From Solibacillus silvestris_B (GTDB taxonomy: Bacteria > Bacillota > Bacilli > Bacillales_A > Planococcaceae), in assembly GCF_051967575.1 (NCBI RefSeq), contig NZ_JBQCJW010000007.1, positions 1-64,000 of the forward strand: DNA of 64,000 nt. The letters run 5' to 3'. The translations under genes and the position numbers were made by a program. Below, piece by piece: positions 36,521 through 46,418 of this stretch (positions are counted from its first letter, which is position 1; every line of letters starts with the position of its first letter). The notes under the pieces were generated by a model. The model had not been told where the DNA came from, made no database searches, and worked only from the letters and a program-made list of their open reading frames with translations.

Positions 36521-36579
36521 AAAAAAATAAAAAAACTACATCCCTTATTGTTGGACAGTATCCATTAATAGGGACGCAG
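36521..36579 (-). terminator. Terminator of the esterase gene
   Basis: CTGCGTCCCTATT pairs with AATAAGGGATGTAG (wobbles), followed on the minus strand by two T7 runs. Confidence 0.85.
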
Positions 36580-36591
36580 CTTTATAAATGA

Positions 36592-37557
36592 TCAAATAGT
36601 CGAAGCTTGTTTTATATGAAGGGCATTATTCAATGCATTTTCGAATGTCGCAGTGAGCTGCTGGCTAATGCTTGCTTGTGGCGCAAAGCTTTCGAAGCCG
36701 TGGAAGCCACCAGGGTATAAGTGGAATTCTGTCGGTACATCGCTTTGGCGAAGTTTTTGAACATACGTAATCGTTTCATCTCTGAATGGATCTAAATCGC
36801 CGATGCATGTGAAAGTAGGCGGCAAATCCGAGTAATCCTCTGCACGCGCGGGCGCAGCATAAATCGGCACATCATCCGCATCTTTCAGATCACCTAAATA
36901 CATATCCCATGCAGCGCGATTTCCAGCACCGTTCCAAACGCGTTCATCTGTGATCTCTTCGTTTGAAGCTGTGTTGCAACGATCGTCAATCATTGGGTAA
37001 AGAGGGAATTGAGCTGCAATCTTTGGTCCTTTGCGATCACGTGCAAGCAATGTTAGAGCGGCAGTCAATCCGCCACCAGCGCTCGCCCCAACAACGACAA
37101 TTCGTTCTGGATCCACATTCAATTCGTCCGCATGTTCGGCAAACCATTTCAGACCAGAGTAGCAGTCTTCAATCGGTGCCGGATATGGATGTTCCGGCGC
37201 CAAGCGGTAATCGACATTCACAACAACGCAATTAAATTGCTCAGCATAGTGCTCACAGCTTTGACTAAACATTTCCGCAGTACCTAAAATATAGCCCCCG
37301 CCATGAATATAATAGATGCCCGGCAAAACATCCGCCTGATTTTTAGGGCGATGGATTAAAACGCGTACATCAGGATTCCCGTCAGTCCCGGGCACGATTT
37401 TTTCGATTGTCTCCACATTTGGCGATTCGGGAGCATTTGGTTGGCTTATTTGCTCCGCGATGCCGGCACGGATATCTTTAAGTGATTGCAGTGAAATCGG
37501 CATTTTAGGCATTAAAGCAAAAATTTCTTTTAACTCTGGATGAACTTTTTTTTCCAT
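36592..37557 (-). CDS. Alpha/beta hydrolase, HSL-type esterase/lipase
   Basis: This 321-aa enzyme has the oxyanion motif HGGGY, nucleophile motif GASAGG, catalytic Asp (DLDPFRDE) and His (GGFHGFE). The hormone-sensitive-lipase family hydrolyses short-chain esters. No signal peptide is seen, so it is cytoplasmic. It is single, with a strong terminator. Natural substrate unknown. Confidence 0.9.
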   Translation of the reverse strand: MEKKVHPELKEIFALMPKMPISLQSLKDIRAGIAEQISQPNAPESPNVETIEKIVPGTDGNPDVRVLIHRPKNQADVLPGIYYIHGGGYILGTAEMFSQSCEHYAEQFNCVVVNVDYRLAPEHPYPAPIEDCYSGLKWFAEHADELNVDPERIVVVGASAGGGLTAALTLLARDRKGPKIAAQFPLYPMIDDRCNTASNEEITDERVWNGAGNRAAWDMYLGDLKDADDVPIYAAPARAEDYSDLPPTFTCIGDLDPFRDETITYVQKLRQSDVPTEFHLYPGGFHGFESFAPQASISQQLTATFENALNNALHIKQASTI

Positions 37558-37752
37558 AATACATCTACCCCTTTTTGAAAGCTTAATTGAAGCATTTTAC
37601 AATGAATTATATTAGGCGCGAACTGTATATTATGTATAAAAAAGAGAAAAAATTTATTTGTACTCCATGAACGAAGAAAAAAGTACATAAAAGTTCTCTT
37701 CAAAAAAATAATTTGGTAGTATAAATTTAAATATTGCATCATAGGGGGTTAT

Positions 37753-39048
37753 ATGAGTAATTTAATTATATTTTTATGCATATTTTTGATTCTATTGATC
37801 ATTTTTATAAAGACATTCCGTTCATTTACATCACAGCTTTACTTGCGCAGAAAGATAAAAAAAGGCTTGCGTCAAAATAAAAGCGAAATTTATGAAGCAA
37901 GAGGGAATAAGCAGCAGCTTTTCGAAATTCACAAGCGCGTTTACAACTATGTTACCTATAGACCGAATCGATTAATTGCGCCGATGAACAGAAGGAAATT
38001 CGAACAAAAGGCGAATAATGAATTGAATCGAATGGTCAGAAACCCGTTCACAAAATTATTTTCCGCTGTATTGACATTTTCAAAAGGCGTATTCGCATTT
38101 GCCTTTTTGGTGGCGACTGTCTTTTCAGGTGCGATTGTCGTTGATGAAGTAAAAGCTTCCTCGCTAACTTTGCCGACGATTAATAAAGATACACAGTTAA
38201 AGCTTAATGTCGATTTGGAAGACAAAATTGATTCACTTGTAACATATTTGCTGAATAGCGAAAATAAGATGAAAAGCTTCAACTTTCAGGAGCTGGCGAA
38301 TGAAGCAGTTATTCCCGTTTATGATGTGAAAGACTATCCGCAAGCTGTAACGAATGTTGAGCAATTAGGGCAAGCGATCGCACATCATATGTCCCAGTTC
38401 GAAAACAGGTTCACGGTGTATTATGAAGGGGAATCGGCGGATTTCGAGAGCATTGTCGATCAAGTATATACATGGCTGCAGGTGAATGAACCGTATTTAT
38501 GGGCAGTGATGGGCGATTTCTCGACACGCGCAAAATCTTACGGAAACACGATCGAATGGCAAGCAACGGTAAATTATGATTTGACGGCTGAAGAAAATGC
38601 GATCGTTCTGGGGAAAATCGAGCAAATTATCAATACCGTGCCGCAAGGTGCAACAGAGGCGGAAAAAGTGAAATTTGTGAATGATTATTTAGTCGTGCAT
38701 ACGAAATACAATTTGGATAGCAAGGCAAATCCCCATACACCGTATTCCATTTTAGTTAATGGGGAAGGGGTATGCGAAGGGTATGCATTAGCGGCATTAT
38801 TAATGCTGGAGGCTCTTCACATTGAAGCGAAATATGTCGTCGGAAATGCTGGGGGTCCCCATGCCTGGAATCTGGTGAAGGTGGATGGGCAGTGGTACCA
38901 CTTGGATACAACATGGAATGACCCATTGCCGGATCAAGGGGAAAAAGTTCATTACCAGTATTTTTTAATTACCGATGAAAAAATGTCGGACGACCATGAG
39001 TGGATTGAATCCGATTATCCAAAAACTGCAATCAACAACTATCTTTAA
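37753..39048 (+). CDS. Membrane-anchored transglutaminase-like protein
   Basis: This 431-aa protein has an N-terminal hydrophobic segment (1-18), a basic region, a second segment near 112-132, and a transglutaminase-like core with C341 (GVCEGYA), H370 (HAWN) and D385 (DTTWND). Such cores can be proteases or cross-linkers; bacterial versions often act at the cell envelope. GGGGG is 5 bases before the ATG. Function in detail unknown. Confidence 0.85.
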   Translation: MSNLIIFLCIFLILLIIFIKTFRSFTSQLYLRRKIKKGLRQNKSEIYEARGNKQQLFEIHKRVYNYVTYRPNRLIAPMNRRKFEQKANNELNRMVRNPFTKLFSAVLTFSKGVFAFAFLVATVFSGAIVVDEVKASSLTLPTINKDTQLKLNVDLEDKIDSLVTYLLNSENKMKSFNFQELANEAVIPVYDVKDYPQAVTNVEQLGQAIAHHMSQFENRFTVYYEGESADFESIVDQVYTWLQVNEPYLWAVMGDFSTRAKSYGNTIEWQATVNYDLTAEENAIVLGKIEQIINTVPQGATEAEKVKFVNDYLVVHTKYNLDSKANPHTPYSILVNGEGVCEGYALAALLMLEALHIEAKYVVGNAGGPHAWNLVKVDGQWYHLDTTWNDPLPDQGEKVHYQYFLITDEKMSDDHEWIESDYPKTAINNYL

Positions 39049-39065
39049 AATTTGGATAAGCATAA

Positions 39066-39117
39066 AAATACCAAGTGAAACATTGTCACTATTCGACATG
39101 GCACTTGGTATTTTTTT
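39066..39117 (+). terminator. Terminator of the transglutaminase gene
   Basis: AAATACCAAGTG and CACTTGGTATTT form a 12-bp perfect stem, followed by a T-run; it may also act on the opposite strand. Confidence 0.85.
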
Positions 39118-39129
39118 ATTATATAGTTG

Positions 39130-39471
39130 CTACTTTCCTAAATTATTCGCCTTAATGCCGTCCGGATTTGATCGCAAGTAACTGCCATCCTCAAAGCCGC
39201 CATTACGGTAATAGCCTTCGACAAATGTGCCGTCTTGTTTAATATAGCTATCAACATAGTGCGGCTGGACAAAATGGAGCTTAGGCTTCGGCATTTCATA
39301 TTGCTGTGCTTGTGTCAATGGGTCGGGATGCTGGAAAATTGCTGCGTTATTACTGAAAGCGGGTGGCTGATCCATTGATGAATAACCGTTGTAATCGATT
39401 GTTTGCGGTATGTCCATTTGCTCATATTGCGTGACATCGCCTTGCTGTAAAAAATCAAATTGCTGAAACAT
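39130..39471 (-). CDS. Hypothetical protein at the end of the dynamin cluster
   Basis: This 113-aa protein is rich in Gln, Pro and Tyr in the first 70 residues and lacks membrane segments. Its C-terminus shows two units of a DGT/DGS-Y motif (DGTFVEGYYRNGG, then DGSYLRSNPDG), as in many bacterial proteins of unknown function. AGGAGG lies 8 bases before the ATG, and the start is inside the end of the upstream dynamin gene by 17 bases. It probably shares its mRNA. Confidence 0.75.
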   Translation of the reverse strand: MFQQFDFLQQGDVTQYEQMDIPQTIDYNGYSSMDQPPAFSNNAAIFQHPDPLTQAQQYEMPKPKLHFVQPHYVDSYIKQDGTFVEGYYRNGGFEDGSYLRSNPDGIKANNLGK

Positions 39472-41218
39472 GCAGTTGTCCTCCTAATGATTGTATAAAT
39501 TGTTCGATTTGAGCGATTTCTCTTTTTAGCTGTTGCTCGTCCTGCAATGCCAATTTTTCGGTCTTTTGCATTTGTTCGAATACTTGCTGCTGTTGCTCCT
39601 GAATCATTGCTGTTGTTTCGTCTGCAACTTGCATAATGGATTTGCGAACATATTGCTCCATTTTAAAAGTAAAGTTTTTCCGCAGTGCCTGCATTTGCTG
39701 TGACGCTTCGTTTTTCAGGACAGGCATCTTTTCTTCAATTTGCTTCTCCTGCATTTTTTTCGATAAAAAGGGCATTCCGAATGCTGCAACGACTGGAACC
39801 AAAATAGGTGCCGTCAACAGCAATACCGAACTGGCACTACCTATAATGAGTCCTGACTTCAATGTCGGGTCCATCCCTTTTTCAAAATCGAGCTGCAACA
39901 TGTCATCAAATTCAAATTGCACATGGCGTTGCTGGATATGGACACTTTGTTCATATGTCGTTGTTAAAGCTTCCGAAATTTGATGCTCCAGCTTGGCAAA
40001 TAGCAGCTGAAGCTGTGGCGTATATGTTTCGATCCATGTTTTCATCTGGTATTTGATGAATAGCGGCAACTCTCTTTCAAAAAAGTTTTCGATGTTGCCA
40101 CTTTGGAATAAATCCATTTTTTCCTCGATTCGACGTGCAAGACCAGCAAAAAAGTAATCAATAGATTTATGCATCATCATTAATATAATCGTTTGCTGTT
40201 CATTGATATACTGTGTAAGTTCACCATTCCGGGCTGTTTCACTTTCTTTCCACGCTTTCATTTGTGCAAGCTTTTGTGCATGGATGGAAGCATCTTCGGC
40301 ACATAAATTATGGAGCAGCACTAACTGCTCGGCGATTTGTGTTTTCAATTGCTGCAAGCGAATTGTGTAACGGCGATTTTTTTCCTGTTGGCGCGACCCG
40401 CTCGCACACATGTCCTTCAGTTTTTGTTCAACTACTCCAAAATTCGAAAGGGCATAAAGCTCCTCATCATCTGCCATTTTTGCTTCGAGGGCTTCCTTTG
40501 CGGAAATCGGATAGACGAACACTTCCTCCAAACCGAGCGCCATTTTTAATCGCATCGTTAAAATTTGTGTCGCTTCTTCTATTTGTTCTTCGTCGATTTG
40601 ATCCACAAAATTCGCGATGAAAATAATGCGGTCGATCCCTTGTTTCAATAACCCATTTTGCAAAAATTCGATTTCGGTTCTATTGAGAGGCTTATGCATT
40701 TGCAGCATAAAAAATACAACGTCCGCATGCGGAATAAATGAATACGTAATTTCTGAACGCAGCTCATTGACATCATTCAATCCAGGTGTATCAATAATCA
40801 GAATTTCGTCTTTTAACAGGGGGGCGTCCATGCCGATGCGAATGTGTTCGATTTTGCTTGCGTCATCTATTTCGTTGGCGGCGAATTGTGTCAGTGCATG
40901 TTCGCTAAACGGAAGAACTCGTTCTTCTGTATTCGAATAATGTACAGCAATTGTTGGCTCTTCAGCATAGTAAATTGCATTAATCGTAGCAGTAGTCGGT
41001 ATGATCCCTGTCGGCAGCAAGGGGATGCCTAGCAATGCATTCACAAAGCTTGATTTCCCGTGGTTAAATTCGCCAATAACGACGATTGTATAGTCGTTGC
41101 TGTCGATATCTTGCTGCAATTCTTCCAGTTTTTTCAGTTCGCGGTTAAACTCGTATTTCTTTGCAATATTCATCAATTGCTGCAGCTGTAATGAAAAGTC
41201 TGCTGTCATAAGCTCCAT
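39455..41218 (-). CDS. Dynamin-like GTPase 1 (587 aa)
   Basis: This protein has a bacterial dynamin-like layout: GTPase domain with P-loop GEFNHGKS (49-56), DTPG switch (about 142-145) and a NFVD-type G4 motif (about 198-201), followed by long helical segments and one hydrophobic hairpin (about 455-488), a likely membrane paddle. A coiled coil and acidic C-terminus end it. GAGGTG is 4 bases before the ATG and the upstream gene ends one base away, so coupling is likely. Bacterial dynamins such as DynA of B. subtilis act in membrane remodelling and protection. It probably works with GTPases 2 and 3. Confidence 0.88.
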   Translation of the reverse strand: MELMTADFSLQLQQLMNIAKKYEFNRELKKLEELQQDIDSNDYTIVVIGEFNHGKSSFVNALLGIPLLPTGIIPTTATINAIYYAEEPTIAVHYSNTEERVLPFSEHALTQFAANEIDDASKIEHIRIGMDAPLLKDEILIIDTPGLNDVNELRSEITYSFIPHADVVFFMLQMHKPLNRTEIEFLQNGLLKQGIDRIIFIANFVDQIDEEQIEEATQILTMRLKMALGLEEVFVYPISAKEALEAKMADDEELYALSNFGVVEQKLKDMCASGSRQQEKNRRYTIRLQQLKTQIAEQLVLLHNLCAEDASIHAQKLAQMKAWKESETARNGELTQYINEQQTIILMMMHKSIDYFFAGLARRIEEKMDLFQSGNIENFFERELPLFIKYQMKTWIETYTPQLQLLFAKLEHQISEALTTTYEQSVHIQQRHVQFEFDDMLQLDFEKGMDPTLKSGLIIGSASSVLLLTAPILVPVVAAFGMPFLSKKMQEKQIEEKMPVLKNEASQQMQALRKNFTFKMEQYVRKSIMQVADETTAMIQEQQQQVFEQMQKTEKLALQDEQQLKREIAQIEQFIQSLGGQLHVSAI

Positions 41219-41219
41219 A

Positions 41220-43040
41220 TTACACCTCTAGCTTCATATATTTATCAATGCTTGTTTTTATGTGCTGCTGGCCACGCTCAACTACTAATATATCGCGGTT
41301 TAATTGGGCGATTTTTTGCTCGATTTCCTGTTGTTCCGTTTCGGCCATTTTTAGTGCACGTTGATTGCGTTTCCGTTCATCCGCAATTTGCGTTTCGACC
41401 ATCTTTTTCACTTGGCCAATCATTCTTTTCAGCTGTTCATGCATCTCGCTTTCAAAGTTCGATACATTAGAATTAATATGTACCGAGTAGCGTTCCATCA
41501 CTTGGCTGCGCATCTTTGCTTTCACATCCACAGGGCGGCGATCACCGAATAGTTTATCGCGGACCCAAGTCACCATCCCGCCGAAAAAGCCCCCGTAAGA
41601 TTCTTTATATTCAAAGCTGCTAAATTCAGTATTCCAATTTGTGGACGATTGTGAATGGCTGAAAGAAATCGTATTTTTAATTTGGTGCAGCTCCTGTTTA
41701 AAGTTATTTAAATTTTGATTGAATAAACTTTGCATAACTTGCTCCAATTTTTGCACTGTTTTCTTCGGTATTGCAGATTCCAATTTACCTGTGCGGCGTT
41801 CAATTTCAAGTTTAATTTCAGCTTGATCGGCAGTTGACGTATAGAGTTCATCCAATGTGCTAAGCGCAATTTCGCTAATAGTCGTCAGCTCGCTATGATA
41901 CCAATTTTTAAGTGACTGAACATGCAAACCGATTTGGCTTGTTGCCACGTCCATATTGTTGCGCATTTTTTGTTCAAGTTGAACGAGTTTTTGTTCTAGC
42001 ATTTTAATCTCATTCGCACTGCGGTTAGTAGCATTTTGCAGCATTGAACGCTCATATTGCAAATGCTCTGCCAAAAAGGCATCGATCGTTTCGTCATACA
42101 TCGCACGGAGCTTTACGAGTTTTTCGAAGCCTGTATCATAGGCCAGAAAATGATCCAAATCTTGTTCAAACTGGGGTATGCCTGTTTGTTCCAATGTTAA
42201 AAGCGGCTTACGGCGGCGGCGACCTGATGCTTCTGTTGTACCGATATGATGCAGCAGTGCATGCTGGGCCGAAATTAAATAAATTTTAGGATCGGCTACT
42301 AGTCCTGCAAGCTGGTCTTTAATATAGTCAATCGCTGTTTGTTCATCAATATTGTTTTCAAGCAAATCTTTGAAGTTTACAACAAAAAAGATTTTATGTA
42401 AATGCTCATCCAAAATACGGCTTAAAAATACTTTATCAGATTCAGAAAACGGCTTTGTCGCATTTAAAATAAATATTGCGGCATCACTGCGCGGAATATA
42501 GTGTGTTGTGATCGCTTCACGCGCAGCATCAAAGTCATTTGTACCTGGACTGTCAATAATCGTAATATTATTTTTGCAAAAATCTGTTGGAAAACCGAGT
42601 ACTGCCTCGCGAATTTCGGAGATTTCCTTTTTCTCCTTTTCGATGCCAAGCAAGTTGCCGAGCAAACTCGGTTTCGAATCTGGGGCGACGATACTTTTAA
42701 ATTGTTCTTCCGTCATTTGTTTTGTCGTGCCATCGCGGTATACAATCGAATAGCTCTTTACTGGCGCATACGAAATTTTATTGAGCATCGCCGTCGTTGG
42801 GTTAATCGAAGACGGCAAAAAGCGTTCGCGCAACAGCGCATTGATCAACGTGGATTTGCCGTTCGAAAATTCCCCGACAACGATGATTTCAAAGCTATCC
42901 CGTGCAATGATGGATTCGATATGTTCAAATTGTTCTTTTAATGTTGAAACATCATAAAATTGTGCAAGTTGCTTAAGAGTTTTAACCTCCTCTTGGAAGC
43001 TGTGCAATGTTTCTTTATACAGTTCAATACTTTTATTCAT
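41220..43040 (-). CDS. Dynamin-like GTPase 2 (606 aa)
   Basis: GTPase domain with P-loop GEFSNGKS (56-63), DSPG switch (about 165) and NFKD for G4, followed by helical stalk and a Gly/aromatic patch (GGFFGGMVTWVRDKLFG, about 475-495) that may bind membrane. ATG 43040 lies 9 bases after AAAGGA; in-frame upstream ATGs at 43103 and 43058 would overlap the preceding gene. Pairs of distinct bacterial dynamins (for example C. jejuni DLP1/DLP2) form hetero-oligomers, so a pair with GTPase 1 is plausible. Confidence 0.88.
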   Translation of the reverse strand: MNKSIELYKETLHSFQEEVKTLKQLAQFYDVSTLKEQFEHIESIIARDSFEIIVVGEFSNGKSTLINALLRERFLPSSINPTTAMLNKISYAPVKSYSIVYRDGTTKQMTEEQFKSIVAPDSKPSLLGNLLGIEKEKKEISEIREAVLGFPTDFCKNNITIIDSPGTNDFDAAREAITTHYIPRSDAAIFILNATKPFSESDKVFLSRILDEHLHKIFFVVNFKDLLENNIDEQTAIDYIKDQLAGLVADPKIYLISAQHALLHHIGTTEASGRRRRKPLLTLEQTGIPQFEQDLDHFLAYDTGFEKLVKLRAMYDETIDAFLAEHLQYERSMLQNATNRSANEIKMLEQKLVQLEQKMRNNMDVATSQIGLHVQSLKNWYHSELTTISEIALSTLDELYTSTADQAEIKLEIERRTGKLESAIPKKTVQKLEQVMQSLFNQNLNNFKQELHQIKNTISFSHSQSSTNWNTEFSSFEYKESYGGFFGGMVTWVRDKLFGDRRPVDVKAKMRSQVMERYSVHINSNVSNFESEMHEQLKRMIGQVKKMVETQIADERKRNQRALKMAETEQQEIEQKIAQLNRDILVVERGQQHIKTSIDKYMKLEV

Positions 43041-43057
43041 TGGGAATATCCTTTCCA

Positions 43058-46000
43058 TTACGGATAAATTATATCGATATAGTTTTCGTGACCTGTAATC
43101 CATAAATTATCGCTAATTTCAAACCAGCCTGTTGTGTCATCACGCCGATAAGCCGGGTAGGTTGCCGCTGCTGAAGTGACATAAACAACCGGATAATCAA
43201 TACCGGGTCCCGTCCGGACATTGATTTCAGCCTTTGCCATAATTTGCGCGATTGGCGGGACTCCTAAGTCAACTGGTGTAAACGGTGTATCGTAATGAAC
43301 AACATTAACAGGATCGGTAATGTGAACCCAGCCACCGGAAATAGAATACCAATCATTTTCCATGTTATAGAACGTCAAGTATGAATCCGCTGTTGTTCCG
43401 ATATACTCACCGTCGATCTCGTCAAAAACATGTGTTGGTTCGCTGACAAGGATGACCCCTAGTGGCATTATGTCGGGATTAAAAGTGTACGTATATGGCA
43501 CTTCGTCGTATTCAGATATAAAATCATGCCATATATTGCTTGCGAAGCTTTTTGTGCGTGTAACCTTTTCGGAAATATTAGCTTTAATTGAATCGAAAAA
43601 GCCGTCTCCACCATCAGTGGGAGTTTCTTTAAGAGCATGAATCGCTTTTTGCCCGCCGAAGAGTAAAGCAAATAGCATGGCCGCTCGAACAAATGGAATA
43701 TGCGGGCGGAAATAAATCGCAAAACGTAACTGATTCTTCTTTAAATGGGCAAGCGGAATCTGCTGTTTTACAAACATTTCAAAAGAATCGGATAAATGGA
43801 GGTCAGTGAATGGGTTAAGTTGATCCAGTTGCTTGTGCTCACATTTACGTTTCATTTCAAGTATTTGCTGCTGCGTATCCTGTAAATATTGCTCACGTTC
43901 AGGCAATAATGAATAGTGACATTGTTTTTTCGCGGTACTTAACGCTTTTTTCAAGTCATTCATGTCATCCGCAATCGGCTCGAGGCTGTTCAAAATATTT
44001 TGTTTATGTTGTTCAACAAGCTGTAGCTGGCTTTCAATATTTTTCCCGGCTATTGAATACCGGGCAATTATCACTTGTTTTAAACCGTCAAGTACGGATG
44101 GCCACATATGTTCAATCGCGAAATACGTTGTTTTATATAGCTGTTTGTCTTCTTTTCGGATTGCCTTGTTTCTAGCCTCATTTACGAGATGGCGGTGGCG
44201 CTTTATTTGTTTCTTGTTTTTCTTATGAAAGAGTCTGGAATATATTTTTTTATCATAGTATTCATTCGCAATAGCTACTTTATTGTTGAATAGAGAAAGT
44301 TTATCGATATAATCTTTTTTCACTAGTTCATGTGCATAAAATTGCGCCAATGTTTCATGTTCGGCTATATACTCTTTTCGGATAAGTGCTACTAGCTCTT
44401 CATAGGTTTTCACGTTCTGTAAGACAAAAAGCTCACGTTCGATTTGCTGACATATGTCATTGATTTCACGTTCAACTTCAGGGATATTTCGGAAAAGCTT
44501 TTCAACTTCTGAAATACGTTGGGGCAGCTTCAAACTTTCAATTTCCAGATGTAGAACTTCATTCATTTGCTCCAGCAGAAAGCCATGCTCCGTATAAGGC
44601 CAATTTAACTTCTGTGGATGCATAGAAAAGCTATCGTATGTATCGAAAGCTTTATCCAATAGCGGCAGAAATTCTTCTTCAATATCGAATTTAACAGAAA
44701 TAGGCATAAGATGTTTTGGAGAATCAGTAAACATATTTATTTGCCTGAATAGGTCATTTAAATGCGGAATAATCGCCAGTTTTTTCAGAGTATTTTTTAA
44801 ATAAGTGCGATCATGTTCAATTTGTAATAACTGTTCATCGATTTTCCTGTCCACCAGGGAATAGATTTGTTCAAAGAATTTATGCCATTCTTCGTGGAAA
44901 TGTCGGATGTAATCTAAACACTCTTTTTCGATAAATCGGTAAATTTTTACTATGCGGTTTTGCGATGTCTGTTTTTCATACGATAGTTTTTCCATACTAA
45001 TACGATAAGTGAACTGCTGTGAGACTTCCGAAAAATTATCGCAGAATTTTTCGAAAGCCGGCTGAAACAATTGAAGGAAATCTTCATTTGCATCTGTTAT
45101 TTTATGTGCTGAATGGAGTTTCTTTTTTATTTTAATGAAATCTTCTCTGATTTTTCGATTAAATTTTTCAAGAACCGTATATGCAGACGCATTTTTAGCT
45201 ACGGTTTGAGTAAATTGCTTCATTTCTGACAGGATATCCATTATATAGCTGTCATTGTACCGAGCCTCCAACGATGCTAATTTATCATTTCTTTCACTTG
45301 TAAAGAAATATTCTGTTGTATATGTCTTCAATGATTTCTGCAAATAATCGGCCGCCTGCTGCTGTACTCTTTTTCTAGCTTCAAATGCAGTGAGCTTATC
45401 TATTAATTCATCGAGATTGCTATCATTCCAGTCAAGATCATTCATATTTTTTACTTTGGCCTCTTTAGCGAGAAGGCTGTCGATGCCAATTAAATCGGTT
45501 AGCTTCATCTCAGCATAGCGCTGCTTCCATTCATTAAGCAGAATATTTGCTACTTCCTTATGCTCAAGCTGCTCAAAGCGTTCGGGATCGTCATCATAGC
45601 ACGCTTCAACAGTTATAGCCATTCGGTTGACGACACCTAAAACGTTTAGACCATAAGATTGCAATAGTCGAATTGTTTTGTTTTCCGTTGCGGAATTAAT
45701 CCCTTTAACCCCGCCGCCAAACAGCCAAATTGCGCCATCTCCTTGTTCGATGAAATTTTTAGCGACATTCGTATGTTCATCGTGATTCGAATTAAAGCCA
45801 GGCGTATCAATTAACGTAACCTTTTTCAATAAAGGGTTTGGTGCAGTCATGCGAATAGAATGAATATTTTCCAGGCTGCTGCTTCTTGCCTCGTCACGCT
45901 TTGATTGCAATATATATTGATCTATCTCGTCCAATGACATTTCCTTTTCATTACCATTGCGATCTACTGCATAAGTTTTAATATTATCCCCATATTCAAT

Positions 46001-46240
46001 GATTGTGCTAAGTGCAGTTGCGGGTTTATTTTCAACAGGAAGCCCGATTTCCGGAATCAGCTGATTAAGAAGATGGGATTTTCCGGCGTTCGTTTCCCCG
46101 GTTACTAAAATCTTCGGTGGCTGATCGAGAATAGACAAGGTTTGCTTTAATAATCGGATGATCTCTCTGGAATCATTCGTATCATGTTTTGTTAGTTTTT
46201 GAATTGATTTAGTTAGTTGAGTATATAATACATTTTTCAT
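43058..46240 (-). CDS. Large dynamin-like GTPase with C-terminal membrane segment and SH3-like domains
   Basis: This 1060-aa protein has P-loop GETNAGKS (48-55), DTPG switch, and NRMA at the G4 position, which lacks the usual Asp. A long helical stalk with coiled coils occupies about 300-840. One hydrophobic segment near 840-865 is followed by about 190 residues with two SH3-like units: VSEPTHVFDEIDGEYIG...WVHI and a bacterial SH3_3-type AEINVRTGPGIDYP. If the N-terminus is cytoplasmic, the SH3 domains are outside and could bind cell wall. It is the first gene of a four-gene transcript. The fusion is unusual for dynamins. Confidence 0.85.
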   Translation of the reverse strand: MKNVLYTQLTKSIQKLTKHDTNDSREIIRLLKQTLSILDQPPKILVTGETNAGKSHLLNQLIPEIGLPVENKPATALSTIIEYGDNIKTYAVDRNGNEKEMSLDEIDQYILQSKRDEARSSSLENIHSIRMTAPNPLLKKVTLIDTPGFNSNHDEHTNVAKNFIEQGDGAIWLFGGGVKGINSATENKTIRLLQSYGLNVLGVVNRMAITVEACYDDDPERFEQLEHKEVANILLNEWKQRYAEMKLTDLIGIDSLLAKEAKVKNMNDLDWNDSNLDELIDKLTAFEARKRVQQQAADYLQKSLKTYTTEYFFTSERNDKLASLEARYNDSYIMDILSEMKQFTQTVAKNASAYTVLEKFNRKIREDFIKIKKKLHSAHKITDANEDFLQLFQPAFEKFCDNFSEVSQQFTYRISMEKLSYEKQTSQNRIVKIYRFIEKECLDYIRHFHEEWHKFFEQIYSLVDRKIDEQLLQIEHDRTYLKNTLKKLAIIPHLNDLFRQINMFTDSPKHLMPISVKFDIEEEFLPLLDKAFDTYDSFSMHPQKLNWPYTEHGFLLEQMNEVLHLEIESLKLPQRISEVEKLFRNIPEVEREINDICQQIERELFVLQNVKTYEELVALIRKEYIAEHETLAQFYAHELVKKDYIDKLSLFNNKVAIANEYYDKKIYSRLFHKKNKKQIKRHRHLVNEARNKAIRKEDKQLYKTTYFAIEHMWPSVLDGLKQVIIARYSIAGKNIESQLQLVEQHKQNILNSLEPIADDMNDLKKALSTAKKQCHYSLLPEREQYLQDTQQQILEMKRKCEHKQLDQLNPFTDLHLSDSFEMFVKQQIPLAHLKKNQLRFAIYFRPHIPFVRAAMLFALLFGGQKAIHALKETPTDGGDGFFDSIKANISEKVTRTKSFASNIWHDFISEYDEVPYTYTFNPDIMPLGVILVSEPTHVFDEIDGEYIGTTADSYLTFYNMENDWYSISGGWVHITDPVNVVHYDTPFTPVDLGVPPIAQIMAKAEINVRTGPGIDYPVVYVTSAAATYPAYRRDDTTGWFEISDNLWITGHENYIDIIYP

Positions 46241-46278
46241 GTCAAAAAAACCGCTTTCCTAATTTGGTTATTAAGTCT

Positions 46279-46307
46279 ATTTTAACTATAAAAATGGAAA
46301 ATGTTAA
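46279..46307 (-). promoter_or_regulatory. Promoter of the dynamin cluster
   Basis: On the minus strand, TTAACA and TAAAAT are separated by 17 bases, about 40 bases before the first dynamin ATG. Confidence 0.6.
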
Positions 46308-46388
46308 GCATAGTTATTCCTATAGTTCGGTAGGTGATTGTGAAAAAAATCCTAATAATAAAATCTTTAAAAGGATCCTTGAAAACGA

Positions 46389-46418
46389 TTGACAAATTCT
46401 GTGTATTAAATGCATAAT
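46389..46418 (+). promoter_or_regulatory. Promoter of the GntR-ABC operon
   Basis: A consensus TTGACA (46389-46394) and CATAAT (46413-46418) with an 18-base spacer; the -10 lies inside the first operator, suggesting autorepression. Confidence 0.65.

Noticed and set aside
36592..39048. Esterase and transglutaminase genes as part of a system with the dynamins
   Set aside because: Terminators and opposite strands separate them.
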